A stretch of DNA of 64,000 nucleotides from the NCBI GenBank assembly GCA_008921705.1, contig VFFE01007836.1, forward strand, positions 1,289,602 to 1,353,601. Direction: 5' to 3'. The DNA is from Burhinus oedicnemus. Its lineage: Eukaryota; Chordata; Aves; Charadriiformes; Burhinidae. Below the pieces are notes generated by a model, which saw only the letters and a program-made list of their open reading frames with translations, ran no database searches and was not told where the DNA came from. The position numbers were made by a program, and so were the translations under genes. Of the stretch, positions 39,701 through 51,500 are shown piece by piece; position 1 is the first letter of the stretch; each line of letters starts with the position of its first letter.

Positions 39701-40499
39701 TTTATTGTACGTTTGATAAATAATAAGCAGAAATTCAACTGACATTGGATAGTGAACTAATCCGCTGTCAACCTATTCTTGTACTAATTATGAATATTTA
39801 TGAATAAAGAAAATAACTGACTAGTAAAAGTTACTGCCTTTTTATAGTAAGACTTTTACAAATCAAACTGTATAAACAAGTACCTGTCTATGTAACTTAT
39901 TTCAAATAGAAAATTGTTTTCAAAACATTAATTATATTTCATATTTTGGTATTCAAAAACATTAAAAAAAAGTCAGAATTAGCATCATTTTAATAATCTC
40001 AGCATGTCCCTCTTTTACACATGCATTGTAACAACAGATACAGTCATGTATTCATTTTTCCATGGACTGATACCTCCACAGTACAGTGTACTGCACTGCC
40101 CCGGCAGTCATTCAGGATTAGGCAGTGAAGGAAATGTATCTGTAGGGCTCCTTTGTGCAGGGTGGAATGATCTACAAAACTCTGGGAAGCAGCAGGACAC
40201 ACTGACGATGAAGGCTACTGAATGCCATACTCAAGGAGTGGTCACTATCCCTGCTCTGTGACAAGTTCCTTAAATCATACTATTTTCAGCTGCACGTACT
40301 GCTGCTTTTGTGTCCCCCATGACGACCAAATGGTATTTGGGTGCCTGTTTCACAAAGAAGTAGCAGCAATTGTAACTGCCACAGAAATCTATATAAACAG
40401 CACCTGAATACTTCAGAGGATTTCATGTATTATGTGCCCCAAGAAATGAAGTCTTTATCACATCAAACAGGGCTTTCTAAATAAAGGGAAACATTTTAC

Positions 40500-40625
40500 C
40501 TTCATCTCCCTGTGTCTTAGTTCCCTATTCGTCAAACGGGAATATGAAAACCTCCTAATTTAGCAGGATGTTGTAAAGGTAAATTCAATGTTTGCAAAAC
40601 AGTTGTATACTAAGATAATGATTTC
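40500..40625 (+). mobile_element. MIR-like SINE, 3' half
   Basis: The order of blocks follows the MIR 3' region: a CTGTGTCTTAGTTCCCTATT block like CTGTGCCTCAGTTTCCCCAT, then GTCAAACGGGAATATGA like GTAAAATGGGGATAATA, then GGATGTTGTAAAGGTAAATT like GGGTTGTTGTGAGGATTAAA. It is old and diverged. The identity is by recollection of the consensus. Confidence 0.55.
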
Positions 40626-41691
40626 TATAAAAGCCTCCCAAGGAAAAAAAAAAAATCATGTGCAATAAATAAGGCAGACAGACATGCACTGAAAATAATA
40701 AAGAAAATATAAATAAAACTTGCTTAATGACTACTGCTCAATGTCCTCTGCACTCAAAGTAGGAAGATCCTTTGGGGGTGGAGGGAAGAAGGAACATATA
40801 ATCATGCAATTTTCTCTCTTACAACACATAGGTACAAGGGAGCTAAAATACAATCACCCAGGTAATTTTAATTCTGCATTTCCTGCCTTTTAAATTTAGT
40901 TTTGCAACATTACTATTTTTTCTTTCTTCCTCATTTTGATTACAGAAACTTAGAAGTTTTTAAAAAAGAAACCTAAAAGCCAAGTATCACCTTGTGGCAT
41001 CATCTAGATTAAGAGGTGTTTCATCAGCAGACCCTCTCATAAACCTCTGTCATATCAGCTATGAAAGCCTCTCTCAGAGGAGTTTTCAAACAGAAGAATG
41101 GCAAATTTTGAAAACACTGGGTTCTTTTCATATTTCTAATGACAAAGTTCTGTTGATCTCCCTGCAGCCTTTTCAGATTTCTTCCTAATCCTCACATTTA
41201 CTTTACCTGCACTACGGTTCCAAATTGTACCCAGTACATCTATGGTCACAGATAGGATAACACACACAGGAATAAAACAAAGTTATAGCATACCAGCTTA
41301 AGAACTCTGTAGTGTCAAAATTGCTAAGATTTCAAGATTAATTGAACATTTCACTTTATAATACAATGGAGAAAGTTAGTCTGATACTGCATTGAAGAAT
41401 TCTTTTTTGTTCCACAATGTGATTAGAATGGTAAAAACATAAGCAGGGAGGAAACTATGGTTTCATTTTATTCTCTATCTAGTGTTGCTAAACTTTTGGT
41501 AACATATCACGTCAAGTAACTTTCACATAGAACTTCAATAGAAAATACTTTGAAGCGATGTGCATGTGCTATTGTATAAATTCAAATCTGAACAAAAAAA
41601 ATAATCGAGATGTAAAACTAACCTGTCCAAAACAGACTTAGATAGAAAGACAGCCTGAAAAAGAGTTGCAACAACAAAGGGGGGGAGGCAT

Positions 41692-41722
41692 GGGGGGGGG
41701 GGTGTGCGTGCGTGCGTGTATG
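41692..41722. repeat. G11 and (TGCG)n simple repeat
   Basis: Eleven G are followed by TGTGCGTGCGTGCGTGTATG, an alternating purine-pyrimidine stretch with Z-DNA potential. A further GGGGGG run lies about 15 bp to the left. Confidence 0.9.
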
Positions 41723-41889
41723 TTAATTACATCTGAAAGAAGTTCAAGAAGAATCATAAAAAGAATACACAGGAATAAGAGAAACAAGTTCAATTCCTTA
41801 ATAAAAACATTCCCCGTCCTCCCATGACACTGATTTTTATTTGCTCAAGCAAGGAATCCTCCAACTGTTATCAGAGCTCTACGACTGTT

Positions 41890-42476
41890 TGTTGTTGTTT
41901 GAAGAATCCACAACAATTTATTGTTGTTTAGACAATTATTCTCTCACCTGATGACCACTCCCCACCCGAGAAGGGGAATCAGGAAACACAAGGAAACCCG
42001 AGGGTCAAAATATAAACAGATTTAATAGAATAATACTAAATAATTAACATTAATAATACTATAGAACCAATATTGATCCCGAAACCAATATAAAATATAC
42101 GAGGACTATACTCGGGGTCTGGCACCAGGGCAAGAAGTTCTCAGGATGGCAGCCATCACAGAAGAGAAGGAACTCCTCATCAAACTTTCTAATTTATACT
42201 GAATGTGACATTCATGGTATGAAATAACCCTGTTGGCCAGCTTGGGCCAAGTGCCCGGGTCTAGCTCCTCCTCATCCCCACACCTGGCTAGCTCAGAAGC
42301 ACTGAGACCTGGACACCCACACACCATAGCTGGCTACAAAGTAAATATTTTCACCAATTCAGATGCTAGAGTCTTCTAAAAATGCACTTTTCCCTAGCAT
42401 TAGAAAAGACCTTACTGAAAAGTAAAATTACTGAAAGAAATTAATCCTGTGTTGTTCAAACCGGGACACCATAACA
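41890..42476 (-). mobile_element. Probable solo LTR of an avian endogenous retrovirus
   Basis: Read on the minus strand the block starts TGTTATGGTGTCCCGGTTTG at 42476. It has a TATAAAT box near 42198-42192, an ATTAAA polyadenylation-type signal near 42020 followed by a GACCCTCGGG block, and a 3' end rich in AACAACA (AATAAA also present). This is the layout of an LTR of about 0.55-0.59 kb with TG...CA-type ends. No gag, pol or env remains are seen on either side, which points to a solo LTR left by recombination. The 3' boundary is uncertain (41894 or 41922), and I could not establish a target-site duplication. Confidence 0.6.
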
Positions 42477-45400
42477 GTTCATTTTTAAGCCGACTCTTTA
42501 TTCATGGACAATAAAGGCCTGACAGAACTGGAAGAGCTGCACCAGAATTTTTTTAAAGCTTATAAATTTATACAAGAATTGCAAACTTTCTTAGGAGCAA
42601 GAAAGCATCATTTTTGGAAAATAAATCAACACACTGTATATATCTGGCGGCACATGATCACAAACTCTGAGAAGCACTTTCTATAGAGAAAGCATATATT
42701 GGTATTTAACTGCCCAGGAAAGGAAACTGATGTTGAAAATTCATGTTTTAGCTTGTTGATATAAATAATAAACCATAAATCGAAAGAAAAAAAAATATGA
42801 CAAGGTAGTACAGCAACAGAATCTTCAGGACAGTACATATCATTCCAGCTGTAAGTCAGTCAAGAAAGAAAAAAAAACCACACTGCTTACACAAATGCAC
42901 ATTGCTGCCTACTTGACCCGAGCTGGTTACCTGTTTTCATCATCCACTCACCACTTGAATAGAAATAGGTGAGAAACTGCTCTCTGCAGATCATCTTAAT
43001 TCAATCTTGGGTATTTACAAAGGATGTACAAAAGCCTACCTCTACAAAGAAGAAATGAACCTGAGAAGTCCGTAATAAGGCTTCTCATGCTCAGCCAAAA
43101 AATACCTTGCTACGTTTTTCGCAGGCCATGTTCTCCTGTTTGCTCAAACTGATCTGGGGCTATCCTGCTGTGTCTTTGATTCCCCTCTCAGAAACACACA
43201 TATAGACATCTTTACCAAGTGATATGCAGGTACATTCCTCTAGTGCTATAGTTCTCCTTCCTGAAATATTTCACCAGCGTGCTGCCTGTTTATTTTTTAT
43301 TTGAAAACATTCATTTGATTAGTTTGTGTTTTGATGGATTTTTTTTGTTTTATTTACCAAGAATAGGAAAGCTGCATTTCCATCCTTCACTTTCAATAAA
43401 AATTTATCCAACCCATAATACCACAAATGTGACAGCAAGAAGGGGCAGCAAAAGAAACGTATCTCCAAAGGGTCTGAATAATCCTATTCTTATCAGGCAA
43501 AGTAAGATACTGAAAACCACACTGCAATAACGTAAACTTTACTCTAAGCAAAGCAAATTTTAACTAATATCTAGTAGTTAAAAATACTAAAACTTAAGAG
43601 TTTTTAATCTGAAATAGACACCAGTGTTTACTATTAAAAACATTCCTATTATCCTGAAATACAAGCTAAAAATCTCTTCTCAAAATACAAAGAGTTAAAA
43701 AGTACGCTATGACACCTTGTTTCAACCAGATGTGTGTCCACTTTTTTGAAAAGTGTAAATGTCCTCCCAATTATCTGAATATGTGCAGGATTTGAGAGGT
43801 AAAGTTCAGTAAAAGTGACAATCTCGGCAGTTCGTGGTGATTTCTATACTAGATTTTAGAAGGCAAACAACAAAACAGAAAGAGACAGACACACAGTGTG
43901 TAAACACCTGTTGGTAGAAAAGATACATCCCAAATTCACCATATTTTCTTTTAGTGAGAATACTGATAGCGCTTGTGATTAAAACCACTTAATGGAAAGA
44001 ACAGAAAATACTCTTCAATAAAGAAGATATTCACATTTTTTATGTTGCTACACGCATTAAAATAGAAACACTGAATTAAGACAAACTGTCTCAATAATCA
44101 TAAAATAATTTGCTCATAAGCTAGACTCTCTTCATAAATCGCCAAGTAATACAGCATCATGCAACTTTAATTAATGAAAATGTTGTCCTTGCACCGCCTA
44201 ACAGTACATCGGATTTCATTGTAAAAAGCTTTCCAGTTTCTTACAGTGGAAATGACTTCTTAAAAATGCTTTTGTTAAAAGGCTAAAAACTTCATTGAGG
44301 TAGGAAAAAAAATTAATTGTACCATACAAGTACGAACAAGTGCCAACAGAAGAACATCAGATCCCTTATCCATTAATGAAATAATTTTAAAAATTTGACT
44401 TTGAATGTAAATGTCCAATTTTTTTTTCTACCCTTAACCAGATACCCAAATTACAAAATATAACTACGTCACCACCACCACTAGACTGCCAATGATTCAT
44501 AGCCTTTTTTTATATAAATGAATGAAATAAATATACCCGACTGAAAAACCCACAACATATTAAAAGACCTTCCCTTGAAACAGGCTTATTATTTTGGTCG
44601 CTTTGGCCAAAACAATAACCAAGATGTGAATGGAACAATAACTGGCCATCACCTCCTCTCTTTTGTGCATTTACTTGAAAAACGATAAACTGATCTCTGA
44701 TTTCCTGTAGTATCTCTCATAACTCTACAGAATATTGATGTATATTACAGAATTTTAAATTACTAATACATTAATGCTTCAAGATGTTAACTGTTGATAT
44801 ATTAACTATTATTTCTTCCCATTTTTCTAACTTCAACTCAAATGAATCACTCACCAATATATTGTCAAAATACAATAAAGTGTTTACAAACAATGATCTT
44901 ACCTAGAGCATCATTGTATTTGTTGTAATAAAACCGTTATCCTTCTCCTCACTTTCTCTAACCTGAAAAAAAATCATGAAGAGGGATGGAATTCTCGTTC
45001 AGAGATTTTCCTTCTGTTAAGTGAATTCCATCTACACATACCGTATATGCATACTTCAGTATAAAGAAGCTATAAATATTAGGCTACTGTTATGACTACA
45101 TTTTTGCCTTCTTAAATTGCAACAGCTTGAAGGACCAGATTTATATCTGCTTGTAGGCCGTCTTTCAAAATTGTTCTAATTTTGCCGTTCCTTCTTAAAC
45201 ACTGTCACCACTGAAGAAGTACTTGAGAAGAACGACTAGCTAGAAGCACTTTTTAAACAGCAACAATGTCTAATTCTAAGCACAGTATTTTAGTACTTCA
45301 CAATGCAGTTCTCTAAGTTCAGTTCTAAGTTATCCAACACTGTGACAATTAAGCTGTGTTTAGACCACAAAACCACACCAGTAAGAACAGACATCTATAA

Positions 45401-45879
45401 AAATGAAGTATTGTTTTCGTTTGTGATTCCAGATTGTCTCCTATCAAAGGATACTGCAAAGTGGTCGCTGCTGCAGCAGACAAGTAATTATGATTCGAAT
45501 AACACTCCTCGAAATACACAAAGAAACAAGAACCTCCCAAACAGTAACAGATGTCAGCAGCATCTGCAATTTAATCTTTCATGAGAGAATATGCTCTGCC
45601 ATATGATGAAAGCCCAGAAAAAAATTTAGTGATACCTTTTATTCAGTAGTTCTTGATGTAACCACAAATGGGGAGATTTACTGTTTCATCATATTCTTGG
45701 AACATAAGTAAAGGTCCAATGTCCTCTTGCCAGCGAGGAAGCGAGGATCCCAAAGAAGAATAACATTAAGAGATCTGTGTAACAGCGGATGATCAGACCT
45801 GTTTTTCTACCACATCAAGAAGTTAATGCTCCTTATTACCCATAAAGAAAAGTTGGACTTTTAGGTTTGTCAACAGGTT

Positions 45880-45931
45880 TTTTTTGTTTGTTTGTTTGTG
45901 TTTTTTTTTTAATTCCCCCCCGGCCCCCCCC
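45880..45931. repeat. (TTTG)n, T-run and C-runs
   Basis: TTTTTTGTTTGTTTGTTTGTG leads into T10, followed by C7-GG-C8 at 45915-45931. Simple-sequence DNA. Confidence 0.9.
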
Positions 45932-46463
45932 AAACACTAGTATACTTCTGTATTTTGGAAGAGGAAAAATATTCCTCATTCTATAATGCTATTGCTGCTA
46001 CCTATATCATTAGTAAATACTTCATAGGGACTAATAATGCTATTTCTTTATTCTCTTGCATCTTCCTTCTTCTGCATTTAGTACTACTTTGACTCTCAGA
46101 AAACTGTCTATAGTGTCTTACACCCGTAATACTGAATATATTCCATCTTTTGCAACTGCAGCATATATTTTCCCCAACCTCACTAAATGCCTCTTTTTTT
46201 CATGATTAAATGTACATTCAAAAAGAAATCAAAACTGCTTTTCACATAACTCTTGCCCTCTTCAGGCTATCCAACCACCACCACCACACCCTTCAAGAGA
46301 AACCCAAATTCTCACCACTGGTCTATTTCTCATAAATGTACCCGATCTCTATTCTCTCCTCCCCAACTTGCAGTCACTTTCTATGAACCCCTCTCAAGTG
46401 CTGCACAAGTAACAATCTCAACAGACTTTCTTTGCTACTCAGCTTCTCCACAACACGTCATAC

Positions 46464-46618
46464 AATCACAGAATACCAGGTTCGAAGAGACTCCAAGGAT
46501 CATCTGGTCCAACTTCTCTTGGCATAAGCACAGTCTAGACAACATGGCCCAGCACCCTGTCCAGCAGAATCTTAAAAGTGTCCAACATTGGGGAATCTAC
46601 CACTTCCCTGGTGAGATT
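46464..46618 (-). mobile_element. Older CR1, 3' segment (left half of a nested pair)
   Basis: The plus strand begins TCACAGAATACCAGGTTCGA, the reverse complement of a CR1 3' end. It continues through ATCATCTGGTCCAACTTCTC, GGCCCAGCACCCTGTCCAGC and GGGAATCTACCACTTCCCTG, then stops at GGTGAGATTA. The expected continuation of the CR1 consensus resumes only at about 47045. Confidence 0.88.
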
Positions 46619-47044
46619 ACAGAATCATTGAATCATTTAGTTTGGAAAAGACCTTTAAGATCAAGTCCAACAATTAACCTAGCACTGCCAAGTCTACCAC
46701 TAAACCATGTCCCTAAGCATCACATCTACAAGTCTTTTAAATACCTCCAGGGATGGTCACTCCACCACTTCCCTGGCAGCTGGTTCTAATACTTGATAAC
46801 TCTTTCAGTGAAGTCTTTCCTAATATCCATCCTAAACCTCCCCTGGCTCAATTTGAGCCGTTTCCTCTTGTCTTACCACTTGTTACTTGGGAGAAGAGTC
46901 TGATCCCCACCTCACTACAACCTCCTTTCAGGTAGTTGTGGAGAGCGATAAGGTCTCCTCCCAGCCTCCTTTTCCCCAGGCTAAACAACCCCAGTTCGCT
47001 CAGCTGCTCCTCACATGACCTGTGCTCAAGACCCTTCACCAGCT
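46619..47044 (-). mobile_element. Younger CR1 inserted into the older CR1
   Basis: Starts with AGAATCATTGAATCATTTAG, a CR1-type 3' end. It runs through GACCTTTAAGATCAAGTCCA, GGGATGGTCACTCCACCACT, GGCTCAATTTGAGCCGTTTC and CCCCAGGCTAAACAACCCCA to CCCTTCACCAGCTT, where it is 5' truncated. It has the same orientation as the element it interrupts. Open plus-strand frames across the block are antisense CR1 and not genes. Confidence 0.92.
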
Positions 47045-47100
47045 TCCTATGGCTGATTGTTCTTATTGTGAAAAACACTCCTCCTGTGTCCAAGTCCAAA
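47045..47100 (-). mobile_element. Older CR1, continuation after the insertion
   Basis: TATGGCTGATTGTTCTTATT and GTGAAAAACACTCCTCCTGT resume the CR1 consensus that broke off at GAGATTA near 46618, which shows that the CR1 between was inserted later. Its far end fades near 47100. Confidence 0.75.
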
Positions 47101-48487
47101 GGGGCTGTGTGTTAAAGGCCTGCATTTATATGCTTTCCATACTGAACATCTACTACTCTGTTTTCCCAACCACCACGTTTTGGGCTAGTCCTCTTAACAA
47201 GACGACTGGCAGCGGAACAAGTAAGTTTGCATGTATTAATGGAAACGAATGAGTCAATTCAGTTGGTGGAGAAAATTACAATGTTCTGAATAGAACTGTG
47301 GAAAACCAGCCAACTACTATTTTCTGCTTGGGATTATTTTCACACAAAGAAAGGCAGAACTACCACAAGTTATCTTTTGAAAGAAAGGGTAGTAAGGCTA
47401 CAAACTTTATTTTCACTTTAAATAAAAAATACACCCTGCAGAATATTGGTATCTTCACCATTAAGTGGAAAATTCAGTTCAACTGCAAAAGAGGTGAATG
47501 CCAAGAGATGCCTTCATTTTTTCTTGTTGAAGATCATACTAAATTTGCAGTGCTTATACCTCTAGCCTTACTGTATCATTTTGGTTAGTTTTGATATGTG
47601 GCTCTTTCACATCTCTCATTGTGCTACTGCATATATCTGCATGTCTCTTCTTCCTCCTGTTACTCCCTACTCACATACATGCTGTATCTAAAATGAGTGT
47701 GTATTAGTCATCTTCCAGTTTTATTTGTCCTAACAAATACTTGAGTACCTTCTGGAGTAATTAAAAATATGAAGAAGGCGGCTGGTGATTCTTTTGATAT
47801 CTTTGTCAAAATAAATTTTGCTCTGATGACCATGAGGGCAATCACATTTGACAGAACTAAAATGTTACAAATACTATTTTAGTCTCAGTAGTAAGGAAAT
47901 ATGGGACAACTTTCGCTGACAGTATTTGAGAATGGCACGGTGATGCATATTATTACAAAAGTCAGTCAGCAGCACCTCTGGTTGAAGGGAAGGCTGCAAA
48001 GAGCCCCTCAAATTAAAAACCACCTCAGGTTAACATATCTAAAAGCTTAGATCAAAACTGTGCAACGCTAGCATTTTCTCCTTCCCTTCAGTGAAATGCT
48101 TAGTACCTTTTCTTCAGTGGCAAAATCCACTTACAACAATGTTTCAACCTTTTTTTCACATCCCTCCTTTGTATCAGTCTAACACAAGGCGGGTCATATT
48201 TTAAGAGAGGTCCATGAAATTAATGGGTTAAAACAGCAGAGCCAAGCAGAAGCAAGGGTTTTAACCATTTCCATGAGCTTCAGAGCAGTCCTCAAACAGC
48301 TGTATCAGCACAGGAGGAGCAGCAAATTGTAGCTTCGAGGAGAGCAGCAGGGGTGATCAGGGCAGGAATTTTTCAAGTCAGCTTTACTGCCAAAGGAAAT
48401 TGGTCATGTAACTATTCCGTAAGCTGCAAGTTGAAGAAAGTTTCATAATTACAGCCTCAAACCTCAAGCTGGAGACAACACAAACAT

Positions 48488-48530
48488 GTTTTGTTTTGTT
48501 TTGTTTGTTTGTTTAAAAAAACAAACAAAA
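48488..48530. repeat. (TTTTG)n meeting (AAAC)n: low-complexity inverted repeat
   Basis: TTTTG repeats switch to A-runs such that GTTTTGTTTGTTT is followed by AAACAAACAAAAC, a perfect 13-bp inverted pair. This may be two retrotransposon tails abutting in opposite orientation. Confidence 0.75.
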
Positions 48531-51500
48531 CCACACAACATCATACCAGCAAAAAACAGGTTCTACTCTGGAAATACAGCTCTTGCCCAGCAGAAACTAT
48601 AAAATTGTTTCTAAAAGAGGTCCTGAAAAACCATTCCAAGTAATACGAACAAGTAATTCAAACAAGTAATTGCGGCTATAACCGATTTAGAAATTCAACC
48701 AAACCATCATATAACACTGTCCTGTGGTTGAAAATCACAAGTTATTTGGCCAAATCATGTTCTACATTCCTGCTGTCAATTACTTAGCAAATGCTTTTCT
48801 TTAATAAACGGCATCGTTTCAAGCATCTGCCTAAAAAAAGAACAAACAAAACAAAACCCAAAACCCACCACCACCAAAAAGCCCCAACTTTTCTGAAGAG
48901 AACAACTTTGTAATGTCAGTTTAGCTCCTGAAAATAGCAAGCTTCTAAAGAGACACCATCCATTAAAAAAAGAAAATCCTGTTTGAAGGTATACAGGTAG
49001 CACCTATAATTATCATGATAAAAAGATCAGACAAAAAGTACTGCTTTGGTACAGAAAATAATAGATTTCTTCAGTACATTGTAAAACAGTCTTACATTTG
49101 ACCGCAGGAAAACATAGGAGAGGACTGCTAGGAATACAGTTAAGTACAAAAAGATTAGGACTGTAGGTAAATAAGGGACTTACTGCCACAGGTAGCAAAG
49201 GAAAATGCTAAAGATGGCTGAAACTATACAACATGCCAAGTATACCTGGCATCTGTGGCAGAACCAAAATACAGAATGTGGCTTTGGGTATCTGGCATGA
49301 AGCTTGTCACCACTGCCTTGACATGCAATGCCACCTCTACAGCAACAGTGAAACTCCTGGTTACAACATTGAGGGAACTGTAACACCAGCAGAAGACTGT
49401 TGTCCCTGTGATACATACATGCTTCCCCACACAGTATTTTAATAGGCTTCACGACATCCAGTTCATCTTCACACCTCATCTTGGAAAATTCCACTATGCA
49501 CTCATACTTCACTTTCTTACCTTTTGCCCTGCCCAGACAGCAGGAGACAGGATCTCCTTCCATCAGAAGAGGCAAGACGCCAGGTGGACTGGCTTGTACT
49601 TTGGGCTAAATCCAGAGCCCAGACAGGAAAAATAATTTAAAGAGACAGGCACATCCATACTGCTGTTCATGGGGTCTTGAAGGTTTAGCTCCCTCTGTGA
49701 CAAGGTGGAACACACAGGTGTACCATGGCCCGAATGGGACAAGTGGCAACCCCTCCTCCAGCTTCTCCAAAATCTCTTACTAAGATGCTCTTTGCTCACC
49801 TTTATATTTATACACTTTCGCTCTAAGGCTCTACATGATGCAGGCTCTCATCATCAACTCCAGTGGCTCTGACCAAGCTGCAACTAGGAGGAAGAAGTTT
49901 CACAGGATGACCCTGACACCCATGGCATCTACTTCCACCTCCTCAGGCAAAGCATCTCTGCCTAGCATTCACCAGCTCCCTCTTTTGGGACTGGAGAACA
50001 TGGACAAGACCCAGACCATATTCTGCTTTGTGCTCCCTTTGGCTCCCCATTTTTACATTTCTTACCCTGTACTTCTCCTTCTTTTACCAGCTGTTGCTTA
50101 GTTTCTCTCCATTCTCTTTTTCTGTAGTACCTCAGTCTCAAAGAAGGCTCTCATGTTTTATTAGGAATAAAATGTCATCTGCCCCTAAGGAAAAAGCCAA
50201 TAGAAAAAGTGACCCAAAACGGTTGCTTAAGAAAAGCAAGAATAGAGCAAGCATAGGACACTTCTCACTTCCCACACCACAGACAATTCTACAGATCATA
50301 TCCTCTATTCTAGATAGATGTCCCTTAGTAATTCTTCATATGGAAATTGTTCAGTACCTTTTGCCATCCTTGCCAACCTTTTCCTGAGTGTTCACCTTAA
50401 ATGCAACAAGTTTGATATGTTTGTTAGCTACAAGTGGTAACAAATGTTACTCAGCAACAAAAACAGAAGGAGAAAAAAACAAAACTGTGGACACATTCAT
50501 TTGAAGTTCAAGAATGTTCTACTTTGGAGTTCAATATGAAAAGAGCCCCTAAGTTAACATGCAAGTGAAATAAATTCTGCATTTGAATACTAAATGAGCA
50601 GTTGGATAAAGATGTAGGTAGAATCGAAAGAGCAATCTTTTGGCAGAAAGCATGTCATAACAATAGACACAATTTAGATAGAAACTGAGCTATTCTTAGG
50701 TATTAGAGCAATCTGTGTGAAAAACTGAAGCTAATTTTGTTTTTGTGTCAGTTTTGCATCTGATCCTTAGTGCTCAAGAAATTCAAAGAAAAAAAAAAAA
50801 TCTGCTAATTTGCAAAAGAACCAGCAGACACCAAAAGAAACATTACAAAGCACTACACACCCTGAACCTCCCAGGCGATTCCACATCCCGTGAAGCTGCT
50901 GTAGACTTACACTAATTGCAAAATTTTCATATAGGCCATTACATTAAGCAAAATGATTCAGCACCTTATTTTGCTCTGAAGTTCAGTTCACGTAAACAAG
51001 TACAGCTAAAATGTAGATTTTTAAACCAATGGAGAGAAACCTGCTTGACCACGGGATACACTGTTGCAGCCTACTGCTTTAGAATGTTTAATCCGCAATT
51101 CCCAAAGCGGAGTACCAGCGCTGGGATCTGCAGCGCGTGCATAGTCCTGGATTTCAGTGACACCCCCCTTCTCATTCCACAAGTTTTTACAAGGACCAGA
51201 TGTATGACTGAAGCACTGAATTTTTAAAAGCTGCCTGATATAAAATAGTCCTTGACAAGTCAATGAAAACATATCTCCTTTCATCACAATGACACCTGTT
51301 AGAAGGAAATGCCACGATCTCTGAAATTGGTTTGGCATGATTTTAGCTATGTAATGCTTTTTCTTTCTTTCTCTCTCTCACCGCCTACCCTGTTTTTCAA
51401 TGAGAAACCCTGATTAAAACCTCCAGGCTCCACATTAATCTATGGATCAGTTAATAAAATGCTTGAACACACGTAATTTGCATTAAAAACTTTATGTTAA

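Larger units (their letters stand above)
21956..41889 (-). other. PRKACB: PRKACB intron 1, central part
   Basis: About 20 kb of AT-rich intron with C-beta-2 promoter candidates at its left end. It holds a TATA-plus-donor candidate (23561-23863), a MEF2/RFX-like cluster (28072-28113), an assembly gap (36697-36716), a MIR-like element (40500-40625) and a G/TGCG tract (41692-41722). Elsewhere, including 29-36 kb and 37-40 kb, I see no gene or named repeat. Confidence 0.7.

Noticed and set aside
46253..46789. 178-codon plus-strand open frame
   Set aside because: Most of it is the antisense strand of two CR1 copies.
49180..50387. Cluster of open frames on both strands (up to 131 codons)
   Set aside because: No recognisable domain, no splice structure, and frames overlap in both directions. 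Probably an old unrecognised repeat or chance.
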